Shown here piece by piece: positions 1 to 8,480 of a DNA stretch of 64,000 nt. Source of the DNA: Neolewinella agarilytica (lineage in GTDB: Bacteria > Bacteroidota > Bacteroidia > Chitinophagales > Saprospiraceae); assembly GCF_900110645.1 (NCBI RefSeq), contig NZ_FOFB01000009.1, forward strand, positions 132,517-196,516. Direction: 5' to 3'. The notes beneath the pieces were generated by a model. The model had not been told where the DNA came from, searched no databases, and saw only the letters and a program-made list of their open reading frames with translations. The position numbers and the translations under genes are program-made. The first letter of the stretch is position 1. The number at the start of each line of letters is the position of its first letter.

Positions 1-1314
1 AATCCACCGATCATTACTGGAGGCGGTTGAAGTCGCGACTGTCTGATTATTATCTTTCATCGCCTGCCGGTCAGCATTTTCCCTGACGGGGCGGGTAGTC
101 TTTACCTCTGGCGACGTAAGGTCATTTTCCCGGGCATCCTCCGTTGGTTGCGTGCTGGTCGTCCTCTTCGGCTCTTGTGGGGCATCCTCCTTTGCTTCAT
201 CGAGGGCTAATTGGTCCTCCTTGACGGGGGGCGCGACGACGGGCTCCTCAATGGCAACGGTCGTAGTAGTGTCTGTTCCTTCAGAAGGCAGGAACAGAAA
301 GGTAGCGACTACGAGCACCAGGGCAAGTACGGCCGCACTCATCCAGCCGCCATACTGTTTTCGACCAGACTCTCTTTTGGGCGCTGGGGCAGGAGGTGGA
401 GCATGGTCAACCCTACTCCCTCCATCGTTCGCCAGTATTATCTCAGGCGCAGGTAAGGGGCTGGCCGATGGGGCAGGAGCGACAATCGGTGGTGGTGGCG
501 CAGAATAGGAAGATTCGACCGACGGCTCAAGCACCATCATTTCCTCTGCCACAATCTGTGGAGCGTCCATCACACGAATTAAAGGGGGCTCTACTTCTTC
601 CGCCAGCTCTGCCGCAACCGTAATCGGGCGGCTGAGGACAATATTCTTCGTCCGTTCCTTTTCCCCGACCGTAATTAAAACCGATATCTTAAGTATCAGG
701 TCGTGCTGTCCTTCCCGCAGCGGACGGACGTTGAAAACCCATTCGGTAGCCATAAATTCATCAACGACTTGCTCCCCGTCGGAAAGCAGCAGGATGTCAA
801 AGGCCCGATTACCAGACGGGCAGGGGTCAAGAATTTCTACTTCCATCACCTCCGATACGGGGATTTCCTCCAGGGAGATACTATCGTCAAAGGGCAGGCC
901 TTCCAGCACCTGGTTGAGCAGGTGTGCAATCCGGACCAGACATTTGTGCGTTTCCCGGACGGCCATCTTTGGGGGCACCTGATAGAGCAGGTGGCCTGGT
1001 TTTAACTCAGGGCGGCTCGTGCTGGCTTCCGTTGAAAAATCGTGAAGGGTGAGATGGTCAACGAAGGTGAGCAGGTCCAGCCGCAACTCGTTCCGCAAAA
1101 TGGCCAGCTGATCCGTCGAGAGGGTGTTATTGATGTCGAAGTCAATAATATCATTGGCCCGTCCATTGAGAAGGGTGACCTGGTTGGCCTTGGGCCGGCC
1201 TGCCGGTAAGGCACCTTCCAGCAGGTGAAAGGCTGTTTCCAGGTCGGCGTCAGCTACCGCAAGGCGAATCTGGTCCTGTAGCTCACTTAACTGTTCGGGG
1301 GTGATAATGGGCAT
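1..1314 (-). CDS. EAD11-like adaptor membrane protein (partial, 3' end outside window)
   Basis: The open frame runs from ATG at 1314 to the window edge without a stop (438 codons seen). Residues ~20-80 (LETAFHLLEGAL, LLNGRANDII, LRLDLLTFVDHL) resemble an effector-associated domain of the EAD11 kind: a small helical adaptor that recruits caspase, CHAT, TIR or other effectors in bacterial conflict systems. Residues ~100-235 form a probable beta-sandwich (HLLYQVPPKM, ISLEEIPVSEVMEVEILD, ATEWVFNVRPLREG) of a type I associate with such proteins. A proline-rich linker follows, then one membrane segment near 324-342 (AAVLALVLVVATFLFLP) and a charged Thr/Pro-rich tail. The effector itself should lie to the left, outside the window. 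The domain call rests on pattern recognition; the reading frame is certain. Confidence 0.6.
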   Translation of the reverse strand, partial: MPIITPEQLSELQDQIRLAVADADLETAFHLLEGALPAGRPKANQVTLLNGRANDIIDFDINNTLSTDQLAILRNELRLDLLTFVDHLTLHDFSTEASTSRPELKPGHLLYQVPPKMAVRETHKCLVRIAHLLNQVLEGLPFDDSISLEEIPVSEVMEVEILDPCPSGNRAFDILLLSDGEQVVDEFMATEWVFNVRPLREGQHDLILKISVLITVGEKERTKNIVLSRPITVAAELAEEVEPPLIRVMDAPQIVAEEMMVLEPSVESSYSAPPPPIVAPAPSASPLPAPEIILANDGGSRVDHAPPPAPAPKRESGRKQYGGWMSAAVLALVLVVATFLFLPSEGTDTTTTVAIEEPVVAPPVKEDQLALDEAKEDAPQEPKRTTSTQPTEDARENDLTSPEVKTTRPVRENADRQAMKDNNQTVATSTASSNDRWI

Positions 1315-1440
1315 GAATCTCTTTATGGGTGAAGGCAAGATACGGTAATTGTGGCAGGGCTCCACGACGAAGGCGGATTAACCACAGAGGTACAAAGAGG
1401 TCGCCACAGAGGTACACAGAGTGATCATAACGTGGTACTA

Positions 1441-1503
1441 TTCACTCATTCCTTCATTCTCTCCTTCTCTCATTCCTTCATTCACTCATTCACTCATTCA
1501 CTC
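1441..1503. repeat. CATTCACT/CATTCCTT minisatellite
   Basis: Degenerate tandem units of ~8 bp (ATTCACTC, ATTCCTTC, ATTCTCTC) fill the spacer between the adaptor and the glycosyltransferase gene. The same words on the other strand fill 62543-62662. No gene is seen in 1315-1510. Confidence 0.8.
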
Positions 1504-1510
1504 CTTTCCC

Positions 1511-2998
1511 TCACTCCGTCTTCAACCCAAAGGTCCGTTGCTCCAGAATTATCCGGCCACTGATCTCAATGCCGGCGGAGGAGAGCGTATCGGTCATCGG
1601 CCAGCTGGTCAGGTAAAGGTCTGCTTTAGCGGAATCCTGGACAAGGGGAATACCCGCCTTACGGAAATAGGGCAGGGCCGGGGAATAGTCTTTATGGTCA
1701 GGGATGTAAGTAGGGAGCTTCAGCTCAACCTGCTGGCTGAGGCGGTCGGGCCAGTTACGGCCCGTTTCAAAATAAGGATATACCTGTACCCAAAAGAACA
1801 GCACGCCGAGCATGCCCGACAGAATACTTCCGCCCAGGGAGAAATCCCGCTTGTCTCCGTAGAGGCCGATGACGCCCAGGAGCGAGAATATCCAGTAGGC
1901 AGCAGCCATACCCAGCGCGGCGCGGAAGCCCGCGCCCGCAAAGGTCAGCCCCGCACCGGAGAGCGCGAAAAAGGCCGCCAGGAAGGCCAGTACGAGGTGC
2001 AACACCGCTCCGCCGCGAACCCAGTCTTTCCAGGGGTAGTTGTTTTCCCGGAAGTAGAGCTGCATCTGCTTGCCGGCGACGACCGCCAGTAGAAGCGGTA
2101 AAACGAGCGACTGCGTCAGCAGCCCAATGCCCATCCCGCTCAGCAGCAGCTTGCTGCTTTGTTCGCCGCGCCGGACCTTGTAGACCACGTCCCGCAAACC
2201 AGCCATAAGCCAACCCATCAGCGGTAACATCCCCAGCAGACTATAGCCGATGAACTTGCCGTAGGCCAGTGGCTGCCCGCCCCAGAACCAGTAAGCGCGA
2301 ATACCTTGATTGCCCTGTAGTAGCAGGATGACCAGTGGGATGGCGAGGAGGAAAAGCAGGTTCATCCATTGCTTACCGCCACCCATCAGGAGTCGGCCGG
2401 CCAGTATGGTGCCCAGGCCGAAGACGAGGGTCGAGAGTGGGGCGGCGATGCCACCCAGCAGCAGAAAGATGCCCGCTGGCAGCAGGTAGTTTTTCTCCCG
2501 GTCTGCTCCCGCCAGCAGAATCAACCAGAAGAAACCGGCCTGACCGAGCAGGGCCAGCGCGTCTGGCGTGGCCACTTTGCCGAAGAACGGCAGGTACAGG
2601 GACGCACCAGCACAGAGCAGGCTCATGCCGATGGCTTCCTTACCAAAGAGTTTACCCGCCCAACGAAAGGTGAATACGGCCGTGGCAATCAACGCGATGA
2701 CAGAAATCAGGCGGGGGAATAACCAGATGGCCTGTGATTGGCTGTCGATGTTTTCTCCCAGCGGAAAGAGCAGCCCGTAGAGAAAAGAGAGCATGGAGTC
2801 GCCCCTTGCATTACTCAGCGCATGATCCAGAGAGTAGCTTTCAGCACCGGGCCAGGCGGTAATCACATCAAGACGCATCAAGAGAGCGGCGAAGAAAAAG
2901 AACGCACAGATCCACAGGAAAAACTGGAAACGGGAGGAGCGGGCCTGCGGCTCAGGCTGCTCGATGAAAGTCTTTTTTTTGCGGCTTTTTTTGGGCAT
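1511..2998 (-). CDS. GT-C type membrane glycosyltransferase-like protein
   Basis: This 495-residue protein has a Lys/Arg-rich cytoplasmic start (MPKKSRKKKTF) followed by about ten hydrophobic segments and a C-terminal soluble part of ~80 residues. The loop after the first membrane helix (LDVITAWPGAESYSLDHA) sits where GT39/GT83 (PMT/ArnT) enzymes carry their acidic catalytic motif. Such enzymes move a sugar from a polyprenyl-phosphate donor to protein or lipid at the periplasmic face. The classical DE pair is not clear, so the substrate is unknown and an inactive paralogue is possible. It lies downstream of parA on the same strand, 118 nt away, with a GTAG-rich spacer between them. A second GT-C protein is at 17893-19581. 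Confidence 0.6.
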   Translation of the reverse strand: MPKKSRKKKTFIEQPEPQARSSRFQFFLWICAFFFFAALLMRLDVITAWPGAESYSLDHALSNARGDSMLSFLYGLLFPLGENIDSQSQAIWLFPRLISVIALIATAVFTFRWAGKLFGKEAIGMSLLCAGASLYLPFFGKVATPDALALLGQAGFFWLILLAGADREKNYLLPAGIFLLLGGIAAPLSTLVFGLGTILAGRLLMGGGKQWMNLLFLLAIPLVILLLQGNQGIRAYWFWGGQPLAYGKFIGYSLLGMLPLMGWLMAGLRDVVYKVRRGEQSSKLLLSGMGIGLLTQSLVLPLLLAVVAGKQMQLYFRENNYPWKDWVRGGAVLHLVLAFLAAFFALSGAGLTFAGAGFRAALGMAAAYWIFSLLGVIGLYGDKRDFSLGGSILSGMLGVLFFWVQVYPYFETGRNWPDRLSQQVELKLPTYIPDHKDYSPALPYFRKAGIPLVQDSAKADLYLTSWPMTDTLSSAGIEISGRIILEQRTFGLKTE

Positions 2999-3116
2999 GC
3001 TTCGGTAGTCTTGTAGTAGAGTAGTCTTGTAGGCGGTCGTTGGAAGCGGGATAGTGAATTTCTTATCCAGCGAACGTATTTCTTGCTTACCAGTCTACAA
3101 GACCACCACGGCGCAA

Positions 3117-3887
3117 TCAGTTTTCGTTTTTCTTCAAAAACTCTTCCGCCAGGTTAAGAAAGTTCGTTGCTCCACGGCTGCCGGCGTTGATCATCACCAC
3201 GGGCATGTGCATATTCGGGGCTTCGCTGATGCGGGCGTTGCGGTGGATGATGGTGTCAAAGACCTGATCGCCAAAGATGTCGCGGACTTTCTCTACCACC
3301 ATATTGGCCAGGCGGAGGCGGCGGTCATACATGCTGAGCAGGATGCCCTCAATTTTCAGGGAGGGGTTGAGTTGCTGCTGCACCAGGGAGATGGTGTTTT
3401 GCAGTTTGGTCAGTCCTTCAAGGGCAAAATACTCACACTGAACGGGCACCAGCACGGTATCGGCTGCCGTCAGCGCATTGATCGTAATGAGGCCAAGGCT
3501 GGGCAGGCAATCGATGATGATGTAGTCGTACTTGTCGCGTAATTTTTCCGTGATGTTGTTTTTCATCACGTCTTCGCGGCGGAAACGATTGATGAGCTCC
3601 ACCTCAGCACCCACCAACTGAATGCCTGCAGGAATGAGGTGCAGGTTGGGCGTTTCTGTTTCGTAGATGACTTCGTCAACGTCGAGATCATTGACCAGTA
3701 CTTCGTAGATGGTGGCCTCCAGCTCGTCCGATGGGATGCCAACGCCGGTGCTGGCGTTGCCCTGAGGGTCAGCATCTACGAGCAGCACCTTACGCTCCAG
3801 AATAGCGAGGCTTGCGGCAAGATTGATGGCGGTAGTGGTTTTTCCCACGCCCCCCTTCTGATTGGCAATTGCGATGACTTTTCCCAT
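3117..3887 (-). CDS. parA: ParA/Soj chromosome-partitioning ATPase
   Basis: The 256-residue length and the whole sequence fit the Soj/ParA family. A deviant Walker A box KGGVGKTT occupies residues 11-18, followed by [12 protein letters not shown] (switch) and the Walker B region [16 protein letters not shown] near 125. ParA dimers bind DNA non-specifically with ATP and are stimulated by ParB to segregate the origin region. No parB or parS-like site is visible next to it: its downstream neighbour is a glycosyltransferase and upstream lies the divergent map gene, so this copy is an orphan here. The family usually has CPPS after the Walker B Asp; this protein has CLPS. Confidence 0.93.
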   Translation of the reverse strand: MGKVIAIANQKGGVGKTTTAINLAASLAILERKVLLVDADPQGNASTGVGIPSDELEATIYEVLVNDLDVDEVIYETETPNLHLIPAGIQLVGAEVELINRFRREDVMKNNITEKLRDKYDYIIIDCLPSLGLITINALTAADTVLVPVQCEYFALEGLTKLQNTISLVQQQLNPSLKIEGILLSMYDRRLRLANMVVEKVRDIFGDQVFDTIIHRNARISEAPNMHMPVVMINAGSRGATNFLNLAEEFLKKNEN

Positions 3888-3909
3888 GGGCTTGTTTCAG
3901 GCGGCGAAG

Positions 3910-3965
3910 TTAGGGAATTAGTCGAGGAGTCAAGGAGTCAGGGAGTCAGAAAGTCAAATAGTCAG
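3910..3965. repeat. GAGTCAAG/GAGTCAGG minisatellite
   Basis: Six or so degenerate units of AGTCAnGG/AGTCAnAA lie between parA and map. The same unit makes the inverted array at 28589-28681. Confidence 0.75.
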
Positions 3966-4020
3966 TTGGCCTACCACTCGTATTCGTGCGTGTCGAAGGT
4001 TTGATTAGTAGACGAATAAG

Positions 4021-4040
4021 GGCGCGGACGCAGGTGCAGG
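4021..4040 (-). repeat. Interspersed repeat, TTTGCACCTGCG family
   Basis: Read on the minus strand it is CCTGCACCTGCGTCCGCGCC. Family pattern: (C)TTTGCACCTGCG, 2-4 variable bases, GCGCC. The GCGCC end faces the start of parA. It forms a facing pair with the copy at 4111. Confidence 0.75.
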
Positions 4041-4110
4041 GGAAGTTGGAGAGGCAGAGAGACTGCTGCTCAATGACCTTTAGTAACGGTTTTCCTTGCT
4101 TTCAGGCTTT

Positions 4111-4132
4111 CTTTGCACCTGCGTTAGCGCCA
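4111..4132 (+). repeat. Interspersed repeat, TTTGCACCTGCG family
   Basis: Starts CTTTGCACCTGCG and ends AGCGCCA; its GCGCC end faces map. Confidence 0.75.
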
Positions 4133-4180
4133 CTTGCTAAGCTTATCGAAGTGTCTGGGTTCTATCCACCAAAATAACAA

Positions 4181-4188
4181 TATCTTTG
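4181..4188 (+). promoter_or_regulatory. Bacteroidota -7 promoter element for map
   Basis: TATCTTTG matches the TAnnTTTG consensus of the Bacteroidota primary sigma factor. It lies 80 nt before the chosen map start. No clear TTG -33 box is seen. Confidence 0.55.
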
Positions 4189-4268
4189 CGCCTTTAAGAC
4201 AACCACTGGTCAACCAGTATGTTAACAGCGGTAAGAAAGCAAATAGAATGGGTCGGAAGGATCGTAAG

Positions 4269-5129
4269 ATGATATTTAAAACACCGGAGGAGATTGAACG
4301 CAGCCGCGTTGCCTGTCTCCTGGTGACAAAGACTTTAACGGAAGTTGGTAAGATGCTCCGCCCGGGACTTACGGGCAAAGAAATCGACACTTTCGCCGAG
4401 GAGTTTATCCGGGACCACGGCGCCGTCCCCGGTTTCAAGGGGCTCTATGGTTGTCCTTCCACCTTGCTGGTGAGTCGCAACGAAGAAGTGGTACATGGCC
4501 TGCCGGACGAAAACCAGGTCTTCAAAGACGGTGATATTTTAAGTATCGACTGTGGAACGATCGTCAATGAATTCTACGGAGACGCCGCCTATACTTTCTG
4601 TGTGGGCGACGTTGCTGAAGACGTAATGGAACTCTGCCGCCACACCAAGCATTCGCTTTATCTTGGTATCGATGCTGCCCGTGAAGGGAAAAGGGTAGGG
4701 GACATCAGCTTTGCTATTCAGCAGTATACGGAAAAAGTAGGCGGTTACGGTGTAGTGCGGGAGTTGGTGGGCCATGGCCTGGGGCGCAGTCTGCATGAAG
4801 CCCCCGACGTGCCGAACTTTGGCAAACGCGGGCGTGGGCCCGTCCTGAAGTCTGGTCTCATCATCGCCATTGAGCCGATGACCACGCAGGGCCGTAAAGA
4901 CGTTCACAGCCGCTCCGATGGTTGGACGATCGTTACCCGTGACGGTAAGCCCGCTGCTCACTACGAACATTCCATCGCCATCACAAAAGGAGGTGGCCCC
5001 GCTGACCTGATGAGTGACCACCGGCCCATCGAGGAGGCCATCCGGAACAATCCCAACCTGAAGGAGGTAGACAATCTGGACGAAGAGCTCGTGGAGCGTT
5101 ACCAGCCAATGGCAATGATGGGAGAGTAG
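4269..5129 (+). CDS. map: Type I methionine aminopeptidase
   Basis: The enzyme removes the initiator methionine from nascent proteins. All metal and catalytic positions of the family are visible: His in VVHGLP, Asp in SIDCGT, Asp in YGDAAYTF, His in VGHGLGRSLHE, Glu in AIEPM and Glu in YEHSIAI. Start chosen at MIFKTPEEIERSR (286 residues), which agrees with family N-termini; an in-frame ATG at 4248 would add seven residues, and a longer open frame back to 4134 crosses the promoter. It precedes infA as in other Bacteroidota, but secY, its usual upstream neighbour, is missing and a divergent parA is there instead. The C-terminal ~45 residues after the catalytic core are acidic and extend beyond the usual family end. 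Confidence 0.95.
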   Translation: MIFKTPEEIERSRVACLLVTKTLTEVGKMLRPGLTGKEIDTFAEEFIRDHGAVPGFKGLYGCPSTLLVSRNEEVVHGLPDENQVFKDGDILSIDCGTIVNEFYGDAAYTFCVGDVAEDVMELCRHTKHSLYLGIDAAREGKRVGDISFAIQQYTEKVGGYGVVRELVGHGLGRSLHEAPDVPNFGKRGRGPVLKSGLIIAIEPMTTQGRKDVHSRSDGWTIVTRDGKPAAHYEHSIAITKGGGPADLMSDHRPIEEAIRNNPNLKEVDNLDEELVERYQPMAMMGE

Positions 5130-5366
5130 TACTTCTTCGCGATCTGATTATGGTTTTCTGAAAATTTTGTTTGGGTGGAACGACTTGTCCCTCAGGCAAA
5201 ATTTTTGTAGGTCAGGCTGCCCCCCGGCAAAATATATTGTATACAACAATGCGATAGAGGGCTGCTTTCGTTTTTGAACGCTGGCAGGAAGGAGCCGTGG
5301 AAGTAACTGCAAGTCAACCACTTCGGACTTTTAGGCCTTTACTTAGTGAAAACTATTCTATAAACA

Positions 5367-5398
5367 TTTGGGCAGGTAAAATGAAAAGACTACCTTTG
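5367..5398 (+). promoter_or_regulatory. Promoter of the infA-rplQ ribosomal operon
   Basis: TTTG at 5367-5370, 20 nt spacer, TACCTTTG at 5391-5398: a near-perfect Bacteroidota promoter ending 18 nt before the infA start. The 287 nt map-infA gap also contains a small palindrome TTGTATACAA near 5239. Confidence 0.75.
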
Positions 5399-5416
5399 CC
5401 CTCCGAAATTTAAAAC

Positions 5417-5635
5417 ATGTCCAAGAAAAACCTGATTAAGCAGGATGGCGTGATCGAAGAAGCCTTGTCTAACGCAATGTTCCGCGTAAGGCTTGAAAAC
5501 GACCACGAAATCAAGGCCACAATCTCCGGAAAGATGCGGATGCACTACATCAAAATCCTTCCGGGTGATAAGGTAGCAGTGGAGATGAGCCCCTACGATC
5601 TCAGCCGCGGGCGAATCACTTACCGTTACAAATAA
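5417..5635 (+). CDS. infA: Translation initiation factor IF-1
   Basis: The 72-residue OB-fold protein matches IF-1 along its full length: [51 protein letters not shown] and the basic end [10 protein letters not shown]-1 occupies the ribosomal A site during initiation. It is the first gene after a strong promoter and starts the run infA-rpmJ-rpsM-rpsK-rpsD-rpoA-rplQ, the order usual in this phylum. Confidence 0.97.
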   Translation: MSKKNLIKQDGVIEEALSNAMFRVRLENDHEIKATISGKMRMHYIKILPGDKVAVEMSPYDLSRGRITYRYK

Positions 5636-5684
5636 GTGACTTGCAGCGCCTGCGATTAAACCGGTTAGAATAAACTAATTTATT

Positions 5685-5801
5685 ATGAAAGTAAGACCAT
5701 CCGTCAAGAAGCGTTCGGTCGATTGCAAAATCGTCCGTCGTAAAGGCAAAGTCTACGTCATTAACAAGAAGAACCCTAAGTTCAAGCAACGTCAGGGATA
5801 A
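5685..5801 (+). CDS. rpmJ: 50S ribosomal protein L36 (zinc-free form)
   Basis: A 38-residue basic protein, [15 protein letters not shown]...KQRQG, lies 49 nt after infA and 19 nt before rpsM. Of the four zinc ligands of the C+ form (Cys11, Cys14, Cys27, His33) only Cys14 is kept; the others are Ser, Asn and Phe. It is therefore a C- type L36, as is common in Bacteroidota, and needs no zinc. Confidence 0.95.
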   Translation: MKVRPSVKKRSVDCKIVRRKGKVYVINKKNPKFKQRQG

Positions 5802-5820
5802 GCCTTAAGCGACAATTACT

Positions 5821-6198
5821 ATGGCACGAATAGCAGGTGTTGACCTCCCGCGTAACAAACGCGGTATTATTAGTCTGACTTACGTTTTTGGCGTAGGTTC
5901 TACCCTTGCCGGAGAGATTCTGGACAAGGCCGGTGTAGATCATAACACCAAAGTGGTAGACTGGACTGACGAGAATATCCGTACGATCTCTAACCTCATT
6001 ACCAACGATTATAAGGTAGAGGGTGATCTGAGAACGGAAATTCAAACTAATATTAAGCGTCTTATGGACATTGGCTGCTTCCGCGGCCTTCGTCACCGTA
6101 AAGGCCTGCCTCTGCGCGGACAGCGTACGCAGACGAACGCCCGTACACGTAAGGGTAAGCGTAAGACAGTAGCGAACAAGAAAAAAGTTACTAAGTAA
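5821..6198 (+). CDS. rpsM: 30S ribosomal protein S13
   Basis: 125 residues beginning [15 protein letters not shown] and ending in a Lys/Arg-rich tail ([16 protein letters not shown]). The central [19 protein letters not shown] is the S13 signature. S13 sits in the head of the small subunit and contacts S19, the large subunit and P-site tRNA. Its stop codon overlaps the rpsK start by one base (TAATG), which favours translational coupling. Confidence 0.97.
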   Translation: MARIAGVDLPRNKRGIISLTYVFGVGSTLAGEILDKAGVDHNTKVVDWTDENIRTISNLITNDYKVEGDLRTEIQTNIKRLMDIGCFRGLRHRKGLPLRGQRTQTNARTRKGKRKTVANKKKVTK

Positions 6199-6593
6199 TG
6201 GCTAAGAGAACAGTAGCTGGCCGCGGCAATAAGCGTAAGGTCAAAGTAGAGAATGAAGGACTGGCTTATATCCAGGCTTCTTTCAACAACATTATCATCA
6301 CCATTACTAACAAGCAGGGTGACGTGATCAGTTGGGGTACCGCCGGTAAGGAAAAGTTCCGCGGTTCCAAGAAGAGCACGCCCTACGCTGCTCAGGTAGC
6401 TTCCGGTAACGCAGCCCGTACGGCTTACGAACTGGGACTCCGCGTAGTTGAGGTATACGTTAAAGGCCCTGGCAGTGGTCGTGAAGCCGCTATTCGCGCG
6501 CTTGATGGTGCTGGTATCCGCGTCTCTAAGATCAAAGACGTTACGCCAATGCCTCACAACGGCTGTCGCCCTCCTAAGCGTCGTCGCGTCTAA
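6198..6593 (+). CDS. rpsK: 30S ribosomal protein S11
   Basis: 131 residues with the S11 features [23 protein letters not shown], the [13 protein letters not shown] stretch and the C-terminal [19 protein letters not shown]11 forms part of the platform that holds mRNA at the exit. It starts inside the rpsM stop codon and is followed after 65 nt by rpsD. Confidence 0.97.
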   Translation: MAKRTVAGRGNKRKVKVENEGLAYIQASFNNIIITITNKQGDVISWGTAGKEKFRGSKKSTPYAAQVASGNAARTAYELGLRVVEVYVKGPGSGREAAIRALDGAGIRVSKIKDVTPMPHNGCRPPKRRRV

Positions 6594-6658
6594 TCCTAAT
6601 CTAAAATCACTTCCCCGCTCACCTTATTGGTAGATGGGAATAAAGACCCCAGGTCACT

Positions 6659-7273
6659 ATGGCTAGATATACTGGTCCTAAGGCTAAAAAAGCCCGCGCT
6701 CTTGGCGAACCGATTTTCGGTTACAGCCGCGCCTTCGAAAAGAAGAAATACAAGCCCGGTCAACACGGTAACACCCGTGGCAAGCGTCGTCAGCCCTCTG
6801 ACTACAAGCTTCAGCTCACGCAGAAGCAGATTGCCAAGTTCACTTACGGTGTACTCGAGCGGCAGTTCCGCAACTTGTTCGAAAAAGCTCAAGCCAGTCG
6901 TGGTATTACCGGTGAGGTACTGCTGCAGCTGCTCGAAGCCCGCCTGGACAACGTGGTATTCCGCCTCGGCCTCGCGCCAACGCGCCGTGCTGCCCGTCAG
7001 TTGGTTTCTCACCGTCACATTATGGTGAATGGTCGTTTGAACAACGTTCCTTCTACTCAGCTTCGCCCGGGAGATGTCGTCTCTGTTCGTGGCAAGTCTC
7101 AGGGAATGGACGTTATTCGTGATACCGTCAACGGTAAGAGCGAAGTTCGTAACTTCGGTTGGTTGTCTTTCCAGCAGGATAAGATGGAAGGTACCTTCCT
7201 GGCTTACCCTGAGCGCGACAACATTCCGGAGAAAATCAACGCTCAGCTGATCGTTGAACTTTACTCTAAGTAA
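6659..7273 (+). CDS. rpsD: 30S ribosomal protein S4
   Basis: 204 residues, normal for S4. The N-terminal domain starts MARYTGPKAKKARALGEP and lacks the four cysteines of the zinc-binding form. The S4 RNA-binding domain is at ~95-160 (TRRAARQLVSHRHIMVNG). S4 nucleates 16S rRNA folding and in enterobacteria represses its own operon by binding the mRNA leader. The 201 nt after it, before rpoA, are unusually structured, which makes local feedback control worth considering. Confidence 0.97.
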   Translation: MARYTGPKAKKARALGEPIFGYSRAFEKKKYKPGQHGNTRGKRRQPSDYKLQLTQKQIAKFTYGVLERQFRNLFEKAQASRGITGEVLLQLLEARLDNVVFRLGLAPTRRAARQLVSHRHIMVNGRLNNVPSTQLRPGDVVSVRGKSQGMDVIRDTVNGKSEVRNFGWLSFQQDKMEGTFLAYPERDNIPEKINAQLIVELYSK

Positions 7274-7283
7274 AACGTACTCT

Positions 7284-7445
7284 TCTTTCGCCCGCTACTT
7301 ATAACGGTGAGCGAAAGAGCCCCCCTCGGGTGGCATTATGGTCCATCCCGCCCCGGACCGCCATCCAGTCCCCAGCCAGGCCTTCGGCCCGCTGGGGACA
7401 AATTAATTTAGCGTCCCAGGTGTTTACCGGCTCCTTTTAGCCGGT
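7284..7445 (+). promoter_or_regulatory. Structured rpsD-rpoA spacer, candidate RNA regulator
   Basis: Successive stems: TCTTTCGC/GCGAAAGA (7284-7318), GGTCC/GGACC (7340-7359), GTCCCCAGC/GCTGGGGAC (7368-7399) with an inner GGCC-TTC-GGCC, and ACCGGCT/AGCCGGT (7426-7445). The 3' arm CTGGGGAC can instead pair with GTCCCAG at 7413-7419, so two folds exclude each other. There is no U-run, so it is not a simple terminator. Confidence 0.5.
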
Positions 7446-7474
7446 GTAACCTCACTCAAAGATCAAATTGACAT

Positions 7475-8479
7475 ATGAGCAGTATTCTGAACTTCCAGAA
7501 GCCGGACAAAATCACGATGCAAAAAGCGGATGATTTTCAAGGCACTTTTGAATTCAAGCCCCTGGAACCCGGTTTCGGCCAAACCATCGGTAATTCCCTT
7601 CGTCGTGTGCTTCTGAGCAGCCTGGAAGGTTTTGCTGTTTCTGCTATCCGTATTGCCGGTGTAGACCATGAGTTCTCTACCATCAGAGGGGTGACCGAAG
7701 ATGTAGTGGAAATCATTCTTAACCTCAAGCAGGTGCGCCTCAAGCAGGTTATCCAAAGCGAGGAGAGCGAAGCAGAAGAAAAGATCTATCTGACCATCAG
7801 CGGCAAAGAGCAGTTTACGGCTCAGGACATTGATGACCACACCAACGTGTTCAAGGTGATGAACCCTGAACTGTTGATCTGTACGATGGAGTCTTTCGTC
7901 AACCTGGAAGTTGAGCTTACGGTCACGAAGGGTCACGGTTACGTTCCAGCGGATGACAGCCTGTCGAAGAATGCACCCATCGGTGTTATTCCGGTTGACG
8001 CCATCTACACGCCCATCAAGAACGTAGCTTACCGCGTGGAAAGCACTCGTGTTGGTCAGCGGACGGACTACGAAAACCTGATCCTCGACGTTAAGACTGA
8101 CGGTACCATCCACCCGGAGGATGCCGTACGGGAAGCTGCTAACATCGTTATCCAGCACCTCGTATTGATTACCAACGAAGAGATTGTATTCGAAAAAGGT
8201 GGAACCCGCGAGGAGACCATCGTTGACGAGCACATCCTGCACATGCGCAAGTTGCTCAAGACGAGCCTGGAAGATCTCGATCTTTCCGTTCGCGCTTACA
8301 ACTGTCTTAAGGCAGCCAAAATTAACAGCCTCGGCGAACTCGTTCGCTACGACACGCACGAACTGCTCAAGTTCCGCAACTTCGGTAAGAAGTCGCTCGT
8401 AGAAATCGAAGAACTGCTGGTAGAAAAAGGTTTGACCTTCGGGATGGACCTTAGCAAGTACAAGCTGGACGAAGAGTAA
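7475..8479 (+). CDS. rpoA: RNA polymerase alpha subunit
   Basis: 334 residues. The N-terminal dimerisation domain contains KFEFKPLEPG-like sequence (TFEFKPLEPGFGQTIGNSLRR) and GVTEDVVEIILNLK. The C-terminal domain (~255-325) has LEDLDLSVRAYNCLKAAKIN and LLKFRNFGKKSLVEIEELL, the DNA- and activator-binding helix-hairpin-helix. Alpha initiates polymerase assembly. It is followed by a 239 nt spacer with a long inverted repeat before rplQ. Confidence 0.97.
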   Translation: MSSILNFQKPDKITMQKADDFQGTFEFKPLEPGFGQTIGNSLRRVLLSSLEGFAVSAIRIAGVDHEFSTIRGVTEDVVEIILNLKQVRLKQVIQSEESEAEEKIYLTISGKEQFTAQDIDDHTNVFKVMNPELLICTMESFVNLEVELTVTKGHGYVPADDSLSKNAPIGVIPVDAIYTPIKNVAYRVESTRVGQRTDYENLILDVKTDGTIHPEDAVREAANIVIQHLVLITNEEIVFEKGGTREETIVDEHILHMRKLLKTSLEDLDLSVRAYNCLKAAKINSLGELVRYDTHELLKFRNFGKKSLVEIEELLVEKGLTFGMDLSKYKLDEE

Positions 8480-8480
8480 G

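Noticed and set aside
4134-4268. Longer N-terminus for methionine aminopeptidase
   Set aside because: It would include the -7 promoter element at 4181 and has no counterpart in the family.
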